Origin: Campylobacteraceae bacterium
Lineage (GTDB): Bacteria > Campylobacterota > Campylobacteria > Campylobacterales > Campylobacteraceae
NCBI GenBank assembly: GCA_031276365.1
Contig: JAISNG010000191.1
Location: 1-12,423, forward strand
Direction: 5' to 3'
DNA: 12,423 bases
Positions 5,107 to 12,423 of the stretch are shown one piece after another (position 1 is the stretch's first letter; each line of letters opens with the position of its first letter). The notes under the pieces are model-generated. The model was not told the origin of the DNA. It did no database searches and saw only the letters and a list, made by a program, of their open reading frames with translations. The position numbers and the translations under genes are program-made.

Positions 5107-6285
5107 TTATACTAAAACTTTGGCATGTTTTGTGCCGATAAGTAAAATCACCGCACCCACAAATGATGATGATGCGATGGCAAATATCAGCGGAAAAAGC
5201 GTACCATCGTCAAAAAAATTCACCAAAAGTCCAGCCAGTGCGCCGACGCTGTATTGTAAAACGCCAAGCAGCGCATTTGCGGATGCGCTTGTCTTTGGAA
5301 AATACTCCAAAATGATAGAGATGGCATTGCCGAAAATGAACCCAAGCATTCCCGTAAACAACGCTATCAAAGGCGCTATGACAAATATATTTTCGCTCTT
5401 ATGAAGTATCATCAAAACAACGGCGATAAGCACCTGCATTTTTATACCAAAGCGCAAAAGTTTCAAAGACGAAAACCGCCTCACAATCTTTGCATTTATC
5501 TTTGAAGTTATTATCATCACGGATACATTCAGCGAAAAACAGACGACAAACATAAACTTTGAGAGGTTAAAGTAGTTTATATATATGATTGATGCCGAAG
5601 CAAGAAGCGCATAAAGCCCAGAACTGCTTATGACAAGCGCTGTCATAATTATCATCGGCTTTGGAGAGGTTAAAACTTCAATATAGTTTTTTATCGGCGT
5701 AACTTTTCTCTTTTCAGTGAGATTTTGCGTTTTAAAATGTCTTTTGTAAAAATATAGAGCCAAAAACGAATACAAAGTCAAAATAACAAATATCGCTTCC
5801 CATGTCTTAAAAAGCAAAATGATAATAAAACCAAGAGCGGGAGCTACAAGCGGAGCAATGATAGTAATAGAGCCTATCATAGAGAAGATTCGCGCGCTTT
5901 CGTTGCCGCTGAACATATCTCGTACCGTTGCGGCTACATTGACTGTAGCAAGTCCGCCGCCAAACGCTTGAACAAATCTCAAAACCAAAAGCAAGTGTAT
6001 ATCGCCCGCGAAAATAATGCCCGCACTGCTTAGACAAAAAAGTGCAAGACCGATGATGACTATCGGTCTTCTGCCGTAAGCGTCCGATATCGGACCTCCG
6101 AAAAGTTGTCCCGCGGCAAGTCCGAAAAAGAATATGCTTATACTCATCGCAACCTGCGGTTCGGGTACATTTAGGGATTTGCTCATAACATTTATAGCAG
6201 GCAAATACATGTCAATGGCAAGCGGCGTGATAGCCGATAAAGCCGCAAGAATAAATACAAGTTGTCTTTCTGTAAGCGCTTTCAT
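5107..6285 (-). CDS. MFS drug-efflux transporter, Bcr/CflA type
   Basis: A 392-residue protein with twelve likely helices, of the DHA1 (Bcr/CflA) group of proton-driven efflux pumps. Visible motifs are LAIDMYLPAI with D25 in helix 1 (the membrane acidic residue typical of this group), motif A GPISDAYGRRP (64-74), motif B RFVQAFGGG (103-111) and motif C IAPLVAPALG (143-152). The length is normal and there is no sign of damage. It starts at an ATG with only a weak purine-rich ribosome site, 25 bases after the preceding gene, so it depends on the upstream operon. Relatives export antibiotics such as bicyclomycin or sulfonamides, or cysteine. The substrate here is unknown; in this setting a metabolite is as likely as a drug. 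Confidence 0.92.
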   Translation of the reverse strand: MKALTERQLVFILAALSAITPLAIDMYLPAINVMSKSLNVPEPQVAMSISIFFFGLAAGQLFGGPISDAYGRRPIVIIGLALFCLSSAGIIFAGDIHLLLVLRFVQAFGGGLATVNVAATVRDMFSGNESARIFSMIGSITIIAPLVAPALGFIIILLFKTWEAIFVILTLYSFLALYFYKRHFKTQNLTEKRKVTPIKNYIEVLTSPKPMIIMTALVISSSGLYALLASASIIYINYFNLSKFMFVVCFSLNVSVMIITSKINAKIVRRFSSLKLLRFGIKMQVLIAVVLMILHKSENIFVIAPLIALFTGMLGFIFGNAISIILEYFPKTSASANALLGVLQYSVGALAGLLVNFFDDGTLFPLIFAIASSSFVGAVILLIGTKHAKVLV

Positions 6286-6310
6286 ATCTTATCTTTTTTG
6301 TGATTTAGGT

Positions 6311-6865
6311 TTAGATTTTTTTGCGCGATGTTATAAGCAAAAAAAGAACTACACACTGCAATACAATTAAAATGTAGTGCAAAAAATATACCTGCGCTAT
6401 TTTATCCAAAATTCCACTGATTTCCACTATCCTATAATAAATAAATGCGCCGCCAAGTCCCAAAAGATAGCCCGCTTGTTTTGATATATCAAGCAAGGAG
6501 TAGAGCTTCGTATCCTCCAAAACAACCGTTTCAACCCTTATGACATAATTGCCAAATAAAAATGTGATTTGATAGCAGATGTAGATAATCAAAGCCGAAA
6601 GCAGTGATTTACCAAGAGCTAAAAATGTCAAAACAATGCCCAAAGTAACAATCTCAACTATAAAAAGCACTGCAAAAAGCGCGTGCAAATTCATCAGCTT
6701 TTTATACTGCGAGGCAACTATCATCATGCCCGCGGCAAGCAGTATGCCGCCTAATGAATAGATTGAAGGGTTGAGCGGTTCGTAAATGACAAAAACGCTC
6801 CCTGTCGAAAAACCAAAAAACATAGAGCTAAAAAGTCTGTAAAAAAAGTAATTTCCAAACCGCAT
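6311..6865 (-). CDS. Unrecognised six-helix membrane protein coupled to the receptor
   Basis: A 184-residue, very hydrophobic protein with six likely helices at about 9-30, 35-52, 60-82, 88-108, 129-146 and 157-178, ending in a basic tail RKKI. The size and helix count equal half of an MFS transporter, and the block SLLDISKQAGYLLGLGGAF (123-141) has some MFS flavour, but no diagnostic motif (no motif A) is seen. The polar loop between helices 4 and 5, with R110 and E112, is the most distinctive part. The ATG overlaps the receptor stop as TGATG, so translation is coupled; an in-frame TTG at 6868 would add one residue. Its fixed place behind a BtuB-like receptor suggests a part in uptake of the same ligand, by inference only. 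It is not a fragment of the neighbouring efflux gene, which is complete. Confidence 0.85.
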   Translation of the reverse strand: MRFGNYFFYRLFSSMFFGFSTGSVFVIYEPLNPSIYSLGGILLAAGMMIVASQYKKLMNLHALFAVLFIVEIVTLGIVLTFLALGKSLLSALIIYICYQITFLFGNYVIRVETVVLEDTKLYSLLDISKQAGYLLGLGGAFIYYRIVEISGILDKIAQVYFLHYILIVLQCVVLFLLITSRKKI

Positions 6866-8835
6866 CAAAAACTCTTTCTAAAACCTATATAAAAACTCCT
6901 GCCCAAAGTGCCGTAACCATCTGCTTCCTGATAGTATTTGTCAAATATATTGTGCGCTTTAAGATATATGAACGCATCTTTGTCCAAATCATAATTTACA
7001 CCGTAGTCAAACAAAAAATATCTTTCCATTTGAATGCTATTTGCGTCATATCTTGAACCTATGTAGGAGCCTCTTAGGTTCATGTATAAAGAGTTATTTA
7101 TAAACCATGACAAAGAGCCTGTAAATTTGTTGCGCGGGCGTCTTGCTATTTTATTGCCCAACGTATCCTCGACATCAAGATATGTGTATGCAAGTTCACC
7201 CAAAAATGACTCCAAAAAACTCTGCCTCACACTTGCTTCAACGCCTTTGTAAGAGCTTTTGCCTGCAAGATTGTAGTAATAATCGGCAGGCCACGCGCCG
7301 CCGTAGTCAATCGCATTTTTGATTTTCTGCTCAAAATATGTAAGCGTAAAATCTCCATTTCCTGCCGAAATTTCGTATCCGCTTGACTCTTCTGCTCTAA
7401 GAGTATCCGTTGCACCGTAACTTTGCTGATAAAGATTTGGAGCCAAAAAGCCTGTTTTATACGAAGCTGACACAAAAAAATCTTTATAAAGATAGTACTT
7501 CGCGCCGATTTTAAATGTCAATTTATCTTCAAACGTATCTCTTGCATCAAACCTCAAAGACTGCGAAGCCGCAAAATCACCAAATCTATTTGAATTGACG
7601 GCAAATATATATCTGCTGTCTTGTGTATCATTTGGAAGTTTTTCGCCCGCTACGCGCTCCACCTCATCTCTTAAATAGCCAAAACCAACCAAAACAGAGC
7701 TGTCATCGGCATAACTCCACTCATCGCTCATGTAAGCTTCATAAGTTTTACCGATATATCCGTTGTAAAAAGAGCGTTTAAAGCTGCTCTGATTTACCCT
7801 CGCGTCTATTTTGTGCTTTCCATGTGCGCCTTCATAGCCAAGCGAATATAATGAAGTACGAATAGTGTTAAAGTATTTGCTCTCGCCATATCCGTACAAA
7901 TCATCATAATCTTTGGCATCTTTTCCAGCGCTGTCGTCAAAGTGATTTTCAGCCTTGCCGTTTCGTATGAAAAACTCTAATCTGTCATTGCCGCTTATAT
8001 TTACCCCGCCCTTGAGATGCAAAATGAGATTTGAAAAGCCGTCTTTTTCCCAATCCAAATCCCTGTTAGCATATCCGCTATCGCCCTTTTTCGGCGCGGC
8101 TGCGGAGATGCCGTCCGTCTTTATCGAAAGAAGCGAAAACGACACATCAAGCGCTTCGTTTGCATATCCTAAAGAGACCGCTGTCTTATACCACACATTT
8201 GAGCCCAGCTCCAGCAATATATCGCCGTCAAAGCCCTGTTTTTTTGTTTTGGTGATGATATTGATAACTCCGCCGCTCGCGTCGCTTCCCCAAACTCCGC
8301 TTTGAGCGCCTTTTACCACTTCTATCCTCTCTATGTTATATAAATCCACAAGTTCAAGCTGCGCGCCGCTAAGTCCGCTTACATCATTTACCCTCACGCC
8401 GTCTATCAAAACAAGCGTATGTTTGGCATCAAACCCTCTTAAATACAAAGAGCTGCTCTGCCCGTAACCGCCGTTGGCAGAATAGGATATGCCCGTGATT
8501 GAATTTAAAGCTTCGATGACGCTCCCAAAGCCTTTTACCTCTATTTCATCGCCGCTTATAATCTCTACAGAATCTATGGTGTTTGATTTTTGTTTTAGCG
8601 TGCGAAGACTGCTCTGCTCATAAGTTCTTTTTTTTTCAATATCAGCTATGACCTGTATTGCCTCCAACGCCTTTTCTTCTGTTTCCGCCTCTTTTTCGCT
8701 TGCTAGATTACGGCTTACATTGTCATCTTTTGCATTTAGTCCGATACTTTGCGCCTCAAGACTTACACCCGCACTGCATGCTAAAATCGCCGCAAGAGAA
8801 AAATACTTGCCCCTAAATCCTCTAAACAGTTTCAA
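6865..8835 (-). CDS. TonB-dependent outer-membrane receptor, BtuB-like
   Basis: A 656-residue outer-membrane receptor. It has a signal peptide (about 1-28, cleavage likely after SLEA), a possible TonB box EAIQVIA (58-64), a plug of about 83-200 with LYLRGFDAKHTLVLIDGVRVND (131-152) and IERIEVVKGAQSGVWGSDASGGVINIITK (168-196), and a 22-strand barrel ending in the aromatic-terminal YIGFRKSF. Barrel features such as the SYKTGFLAPNLYQ region and YKGVEASV resemble BtuB, the cobalamin receptor. Its place directly after metH, whose enzyme needs cobalamin, supports B12 or a related corrinoid as ligand; iron chelates remain possible. The start is TTG with an ideal AAAGGAG six bases upstream, overlapping the metH stop. 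Alternatively ILAC at 17-20 is a weak lipobox. Confidence 0.93.
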   Translation of the reverse strand: MKLFRGFRGKYFSLAAILACSAGVSLEAQSIGLNAKDDNVSRNLASEKEAETEEKALEAIQVIADIEKKRTYEQSSLRTLKQKSNTIDSVEIISGDEIEVKGFGSVIEALNSITGISYSANGGYGQSSSLYLRGFDAKHTLVLIDGVRVNDVSGLSGAQLELVDLYNIERIEVVKGAQSGVWGSDASGGVINIITKTKKQGFDGDILLELGSNVWYKTAVSLGYANEALDVSFSLLSIKTDGISAAAPKKGDSGYANRDLDWEKDGFSNLILHLKGGVNISGNDRLEFFIRNGKAENHFDDSAGKDAKDYDDLYGYGESKYFNTIRTSLYSLGYEGAHGKHKIDARVNQSSFKRSFYNGYIGKTYEAYMSDEWSYADDSSVLVGFGYLRDEVERVAGEKLPNDTQDSRYIFAVNSNRFGDFAASQSLRFDARDTFEDKLTFKIGAKYYLYKDFFVSASYKTGFLAPNLYQQSYGATDTLRAEESSGYEISAGNGDFTLTYFEQKIKNAIDYGGAWPADYYYNLAGKSSYKGVEASVRQSFLESFLGELAYTYLDVEDTLGNKIARRPRNKFTGSLSWFINNSLYMNLRGSYIGSRYDANSIQMERYFLFDYGVNYDLDKDAFIYLKAHNIFDKYYQEADGYGTLGRSFYIGFRKSF

Positions 8836-8846
8836 CTTGATCTCCT

Positions 8847-11800
8847 TTAAACGGCAAAATATTTTGCCTCATTATGATATACAACCAAAGCCGTCGTACT
8901 CTCTTCAGGGTGCATTTGCCAAGTCATCTCATCCAGCGTAACTCCAAACTCTTCAGGTTTTAAAAGTGCAAAAATGTGTCTGTTGTCACTTAAATCCGGA
9001 CATGCAGGATATCCGAAAGAGTAGCGGCAGCCCTGATAGCCTCTTATGCAGACACCACTTAAGCTTTCGCCCTCGCCTTTTGCTATGCCAAGCTCTATGC
9101 GAATCTGTTTATGCACTATCTCCGCCAGCGCTTCGGCTAACTCCACACCCACTCCTCGCAAGTGATAATACTCCTTAAATCTCCCCTCTTTGTATAGTTC
9201 ATGAGCATATTCGCCAAATCTTTTTCCAACACTTACGATGCTAAAAGCCGCCGTATCAACCTCATCGCTTCTAAAAAAATCACTGATGCAGCGCCGCGGA
9301 TATTTGCTTTGGCGCGGAAAATCAAAAACCAAAGCAGTCTCTTTTTTCAACTCATCCATGCTCTTTGTCAAGTCACACTTTTCGCTCAATACATAAAGCT
9401 TTGTATCGCTGCTCACAACTCTGTAGTAGCCGTATATCGCAACAGGTTTAAAAAGCTCCTCTTTTTTGATTAAATTCTTTATGTCGGCGAACAGCGGCTT
9501 CAATACTTCAGCCTCCTGCTTACTCCTCTCATGTGCATTCATGTTTTTTGTATTGTATCCCCAGCGCGCGCTAAATAGTATCTTTTGATTTATCCACTTA
9601 TATGCCAAATCCAAATCAACATTAAAAACCCTTCTGCCCCAAAACGGCGGATGCAAAACTTCATTTTTTGCAGGCAAAACCATTTCATCATTTAACGCTG
9701 CTTTTGGTATTTTCTTGACCGCTTTTGGTGTTTTTAAAGGCGTAAACTCCTTACTTTCTATCATTCGCATAGCATTCAAGCCGTCAAATGCATCTTTGCA
9801 GTAAAAAACAGCTCCATTGTAGCAAGGCTGACAAAACTCCTCCACAAAGTTTCTGTTCAGCGCCGCACCTCCCAGCAGTACAGGTACATTTATCCCCTCC
9901 CTGTCAAGCTCTTCCAAGTTCTCCTTCATTATCGCGGTTGACTTTACCAAAAGCCCGCTCATTCCGATAGCATCGGCATTATTATCCCTGTAAGCCTTGA
10001 TAAAATCACCGATTTCAGCCTTTATCCCGATATTTACGACATTGTAACCATTGTTTGAGAGAATGATATCTACGAGATTTTTACCCACATCATGAACGTC
10101 GCCCTTGACAGTTCCGATTACAATGGTCGTCTCCTTTTTACTGCTTTTTGGCAGATACGGCTTCAAAAAATCAACACCTGCTTTCATCATTTCGGCAGAT
10201 TGTAAAACAAAAGGGAGCTGCATTTTTCCCTCGCCGAACAGTTCGCCTATCTCACCCATCGCATCTATAAGAATACTATTTACGATTATTTCAGGCGATA
10301 ATTCATCTTTTGCATTGTCAAGCAGTTTTAACATCTTATTTTTATCGCCCTCTTTCAGGGCTAATTTGATTTTATCTTTCGTATTAAGCTTTGCAAACTC
10401 GTCATCCGTGCTCTCTTTTTTGGCTTTTAAATCGCCAAAATGCTCTATAAATGCAAACAGCACATCCGAATTTTGTTTTGTATTAAAGAGTAAATCCTCG
10501 CAAACCCTCAAATCATCGGGCTTTATCTGATAAAATGGAATGATGCTGCCGACGTTTACTATAGCCATACTAAGACCAGCTTTCACGCAGTAGTGCAAAA
10601 AGACGGAATTTAGATACTCTCTTGCATTTTTATCAAGCCCAAAAGAGATATTTGAGATGCCAAGAACGCTTCCGCATTTGCCGTGCAAAGCCGAAAACTC
10701 CCTGATAGCCTCTATCGTTTCAATGGCGGCGGTAAAATATTCACTATCTCCGCTTCCAACCGTAAATGTGAGCATATCAAATACCAAATCGCCCTCTCTA
10801 AGTCCGCACTCCAGTGCAAGTTCATGCATCCTTTTTGCGATTGACACTTTTCTTTGTTTCGTTTTTGCCATACCCTCTTCGTCTATACAAAGACAAACAA
10901 GCGCCGCGCCGTATCTTTTGGCAAGCAGACAGATTTTGCGAAATCTCTCCTCGCCCTCCTCAAGATTTGCAGAGTTGATAATCGCCCTGCCGCCGATATT
11001 TTTCAAAGCCTCTTCAAGCGCGTCGATGGATGTAGAGTCGGGCATCAGCGGAAGGGGGATTTTTGTATTATACATGCGGATTACTTTTCGCATATCCTCT
11101 ATCTCGCCGCGTCCTGCGAATCCTACGCTTACATCAATACCATGCGCTCCGCTTCTGGTTTGGTTTTGTGCCGTATTTAAAATCCCATCCCAATCTTTTG
11201 CCGACAAAAGCTCTCTGAAAACCTTTGAGCCTGTAGCGTTACTGCGCTCACCTATCAAAAACGGGGGAGGATTTTGGCGCAAATCCTTGCTCTCATACAA
11301 AGATGAGATAGAAGGCTCTATATGACCTTTGGGCAGTAGAGGAGTTTTATCTTTTACGGCTCTGCTTAATTCCAAAATATGCTGAGGAGTTGTGCCGCAG
11401 CAGCCTCCAAGAAGCGCAACCGCATCGTAATCTAAAAATCCGCTCTGAAGTCTTGCAAACTCTTCGGGACCCATCGGATAAAATGTATATCCTCCGCGAT
11501 TTTGCGGAAGTCCTGCGTTTGCATGTATGCTTATGGGTTTATCCCAAATCCTGCTTAACGTTTTTATGTGCGGCAAAATATTATCTGGACCGCTTCCGCA
11601 GTTTATGCCAAGAGAAAATATATCAAACGGCTCCAAAATAGCAGCCACAGTCGCGATATCAGTCCCTATAAGCATAGTCCCGTTTGTTTCAATCGTAACT
11701 GAAACCATAACAGGACTTGAAACTTTATACCCATTTTTTGCATCCTCTATCGCCAAAAGAGCGGCTTTTATCTGCAATGGATCCTGCGCGGTTTCTATCA

Positions 11801-12260
11801 AAAATAGATCCACCTTTGCCTCAATAGCCGCCCTTGCGCATATAGCATATCCTTCGTACATTTCATCAAAACCGATAGCGCCAAATGACGGGAGTTTCGT
11901 CCCAGGACCCAAAGAGAGCGCCGCAAAGCGCGGCTTGTCGTCAAACTCCATGCACGCTTCGCGAGCTAACTTCACACCCTCAAATGTCAATTCATACGTT
12001 TTTTCACCCAAGCCATATTCGTCAAGCACCCACGGCATCGTGCCAAATGTGTTTGTCTTTATAATATCCGCACCTGCTTTTAGGTAACTTCTGTGTATCT
12101 TTTGTATTGCATCTTTTGCACTTATATTTAAAAGCTCATTGCACCCGACAGCCCCGCGCCACACACTCTCATCAAGTTTTAGATTTTGTATCTGCGTTCC
12201 CATAGCACCATCAAGCACCAGAACTCTTTGTTTTATTATCTCTTTCAAAGTATTTGTCAA
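8847..12260 (-). CDS. metH: Cobalamin-dependent methionine synthase
   Basis: Transfers the methyl group of 5-methyltetrahydrofolate to homocysteine through methylcobalamin, in the cytoplasm. All four modules are present in 1137 residues. The homocysteine domain (about 1-310) has zinc ligands C221 (GINCGSG) and C287/C288 (GGCCGT). The pterin domain is at about 325-600 (IGERSNATG at 337). The B12 cap (about 630-705) is followed by the Rossmann domain (710-835) with axial H723 in GDVHDVGKNLV, GMSGLLVKST and LLGGAA. The C-terminal reactivation domain (about 860-1137) has RYSFGYPACPDL (1079-1090), where S-adenosylmethionine binds. It is complete, slightly shorter than the E. coli enzyme (1227). 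The start is a TTG; an in-frame TGA lies two codons upstream, and GAGG precedes it by eight bases. First gene of the operon. No B12-independent MetE is in the window. Confidence 0.97.
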   Translation of the reverse strand: MTNTLKEIIKQRVLVLDGAMGTQIQNLKLDESVWRGAVGCNELLNISAKDAIQKIHRSYLKAGADIIKTNTFGTMPWVLDEYGLGEKTYELTFEGVKLAREACMEFDDKPRFAALSLGPGTKLPSFGAIGFDEMYEGYAICARAAIEAKVDLFLIETAQDPLQIKAALLAIEDAKNGYKVSSPVMVSVTIETNGTMLIGTDIATVAAILEPFDIFSLGINCGSGPDNILPHIKTLSRIWDKPISIHANAGLPQNRGGYTFYPMGPEEFARLQSGFLDYDAVALLGGCCGTTPQHILELSRAVKDKTPLLPKGHIEPSISSLYESKDLRQNPPPFLIGERSNATGSKVFRELLSAKDWDGILNTAQNQTRSGAHGIDVSVGFAGRGEIEDMRKVIRMYNTKIPLPLMPDSTSIDALEEALKNIGGRAIINSANLEEGEERFRKICLLAKRYGAALVCLCIDEEGMAKTKQRKVSIAKRMHELALECGLREGDLVFDMLTFTVGSGDSEYFTAAIETIEAIREFSALHGKCGSVLGISNISFGLDKNAREYLNSVFLHYCVKAGLSMAIVNVGSIIPFYQIKPDDLRVCEDLLFNTKQNSDVLFAFIEHFGDLKAKKESTDDEFAKLNTKDKIKLALKEGDKNKMLKLLDNAKDELSPEIIVNSILIDAMGEIGELFGEGKMQLPFVLQSAEMMKAGVDFLKPYLPKSSKKETTIVIGTVKGDVHDVGKNLVDIILSNNGYNVVNIGIKAEIGDFIKAYRDNNADAIGMSGLLVKSTAIMKENLEELDREGINVPVLLGGAALNRNFVEEFCQPCYNGAVFYCKDAFDGLNAMRMIESKEFTPLKTPKAVKKIPKAALNDEMVLPAKNEVLHPPFWGRRVFNVDLDLAYKWINQKILFSARWGYNTKNMNAHERSKQEAEVLKPLFADIKNLIKKEELFKPVAIYGYYRVVSSDTKLYVLSEKCDLTKSMDELKKETALVFDFPRQSKYPRRCISDFFRSDEVDTAAFSIVSVGKRFGEYAHELYKEGRFKEYYHLRGVGVELAEALAEIVHKQIRIELGIAKGEGESLSGVCIRGYQGCRYSFGYPACPDLSDNRHIFALLKPEEFGVTLDEMTWQMHPEESTTALVVYHNEAKYFAV

Positions 12261-12319
12261 ATGTCAATCCTCACATATCTATAGTTACACACTTTGTCTA
12301 TTTTATTTGACATAATCAT

Positions 12320-12325
12320 ATCATA
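12320..12325 (-). promoter_or_regulatory. Candidate -10 box of the metH operon
   Basis: TATGAT on the minus strand (five of six to TATAAT), preceded by a T-rich stretch as in other Campylobacterota promoters. Transcription would start near 12313, leaving a leader of about 50 bases before the TTG start. Confidence 0.35.
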
Positions 12326-12405
12326 CTAAAATAAAATCTTGCGAAAACCATAAAAAGCAAAATAGAGAAAGATTATCAGTTAAAATTTTAATATTTTATA
12401 TTATA

Positions 12406-12422
12406 ATGCCAAAAAAAGGCAT
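12406..12422. terminator. Small hairpin at the right edge, possible terminator
   Basis: Arms ATGCC (12406-12410) and GGCAT (12418-12422) around seven A. On the minus strand the loop is seven T and no T run follows the stem. On the plus strand the bases that would decide are outside the window. Weakly supported. Confidence 0.25.
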
Positions 12423-12423
12423 C

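Larger units (their letters stand above)
12261..12423. other. Leader and promoter region of metH
   Basis: A 163-base AT-rich region up to the window edge with no gene. A candidate metH -10 box is noted separately. No cobalamin (B12-box) or S-adenosylmethionine riboswitch structure could be seen, and the likely 5' leader of about 50 bases is too short to hold one. A TTGACA on the plus strand (12307-12312) with AATAAA 17 bases on might be a weak promoter pointing out of the window. Confidence 0.5.

Noticed and set aside
5807..6037. Frameshift in the efflux transporter suggested by an overlapping minus-strand frame
   Set aside because: The main frame is uninterrupted with all motifs in order and normal length; the second frame is a shadow.
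10657..11325. 222-codon plus-strand open frame inside metH
   Set aside because: It is the antisense shadow of a full-length, motif-complete metH and has no family features of its own.
12307..12335. Plus-strand promoter TTGACA with AATAAA at 17-base spacing
   Set aside because: The -10 part matches only four of six positions and no rightward gene is visible before the window ends.

Overview
The window most likely comes from a low-GC member of the Campylobacterota (the former Epsilonproteobacteria). Evidence for this is the short 278-residue biotin synthase typical of that group, T-rich promoters, a homopolymeric G tract in a surface-protein gene, and the family resemblance of all genes. The genus cannot be fixed from the sequence.

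Left end (1-1464): two divergent genes share an AT-rich regulatory region that holds a near-consensus Fur box and a second palindrome. The leftward gene is cut by the window edge after 18 codons. It begins with a signal peptide and runs straight into a tract of at least eight G, which suggests a phase-variable exported protein. The rightward gene encodes a four-helix PepSY-type membrane protein of the PiuB/FoxB class, which is linked to siderophore-iron reduction. The layout suggests an iron-acquisition locus.

Middle (1465-2761): about 1.3 kb without a credible gene. It is a mosaic of decayed repeats in both orientations: a ~45-bp repeat in three copies, an 18-bp core in four copies, two longer direct-repeat pairs and a perfect 8-bp hairpin resembling REP-type elements.

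Next comes a small DUF805 membrane protein gene on the minus strand, with its own -10 box and a UUCG-loop terminator.

Right part (3267-12260): six tightly packed minus-strand genes that read like one operon. In transcription order they are metH (cobalamin-dependent methionine synthase), a BtuB-like TonB-dependent receptor, an unrecognised six-helix membrane protein, a Bcr/CflA-type efflux transporter, corA (divalent cation channel) and bioB (biotin synthase). Junctions are 11 nt with the Shine-Dalgarno touching the metH stop, TGATG, 25 nt, 44 nt and TAATG. The first genes make a cobalamin theme: an enzyme that needs B12, an outer-membrane receptor that may import it, and a membrane protein of unknown role coupled to that receptor. 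MetH supplies methionine and hence S-adenosylmethionine, which BioB consumes. This functional link is inference from gene order. At least two genes (metH, the receptor) and probably the PepSY gene start with TTG.
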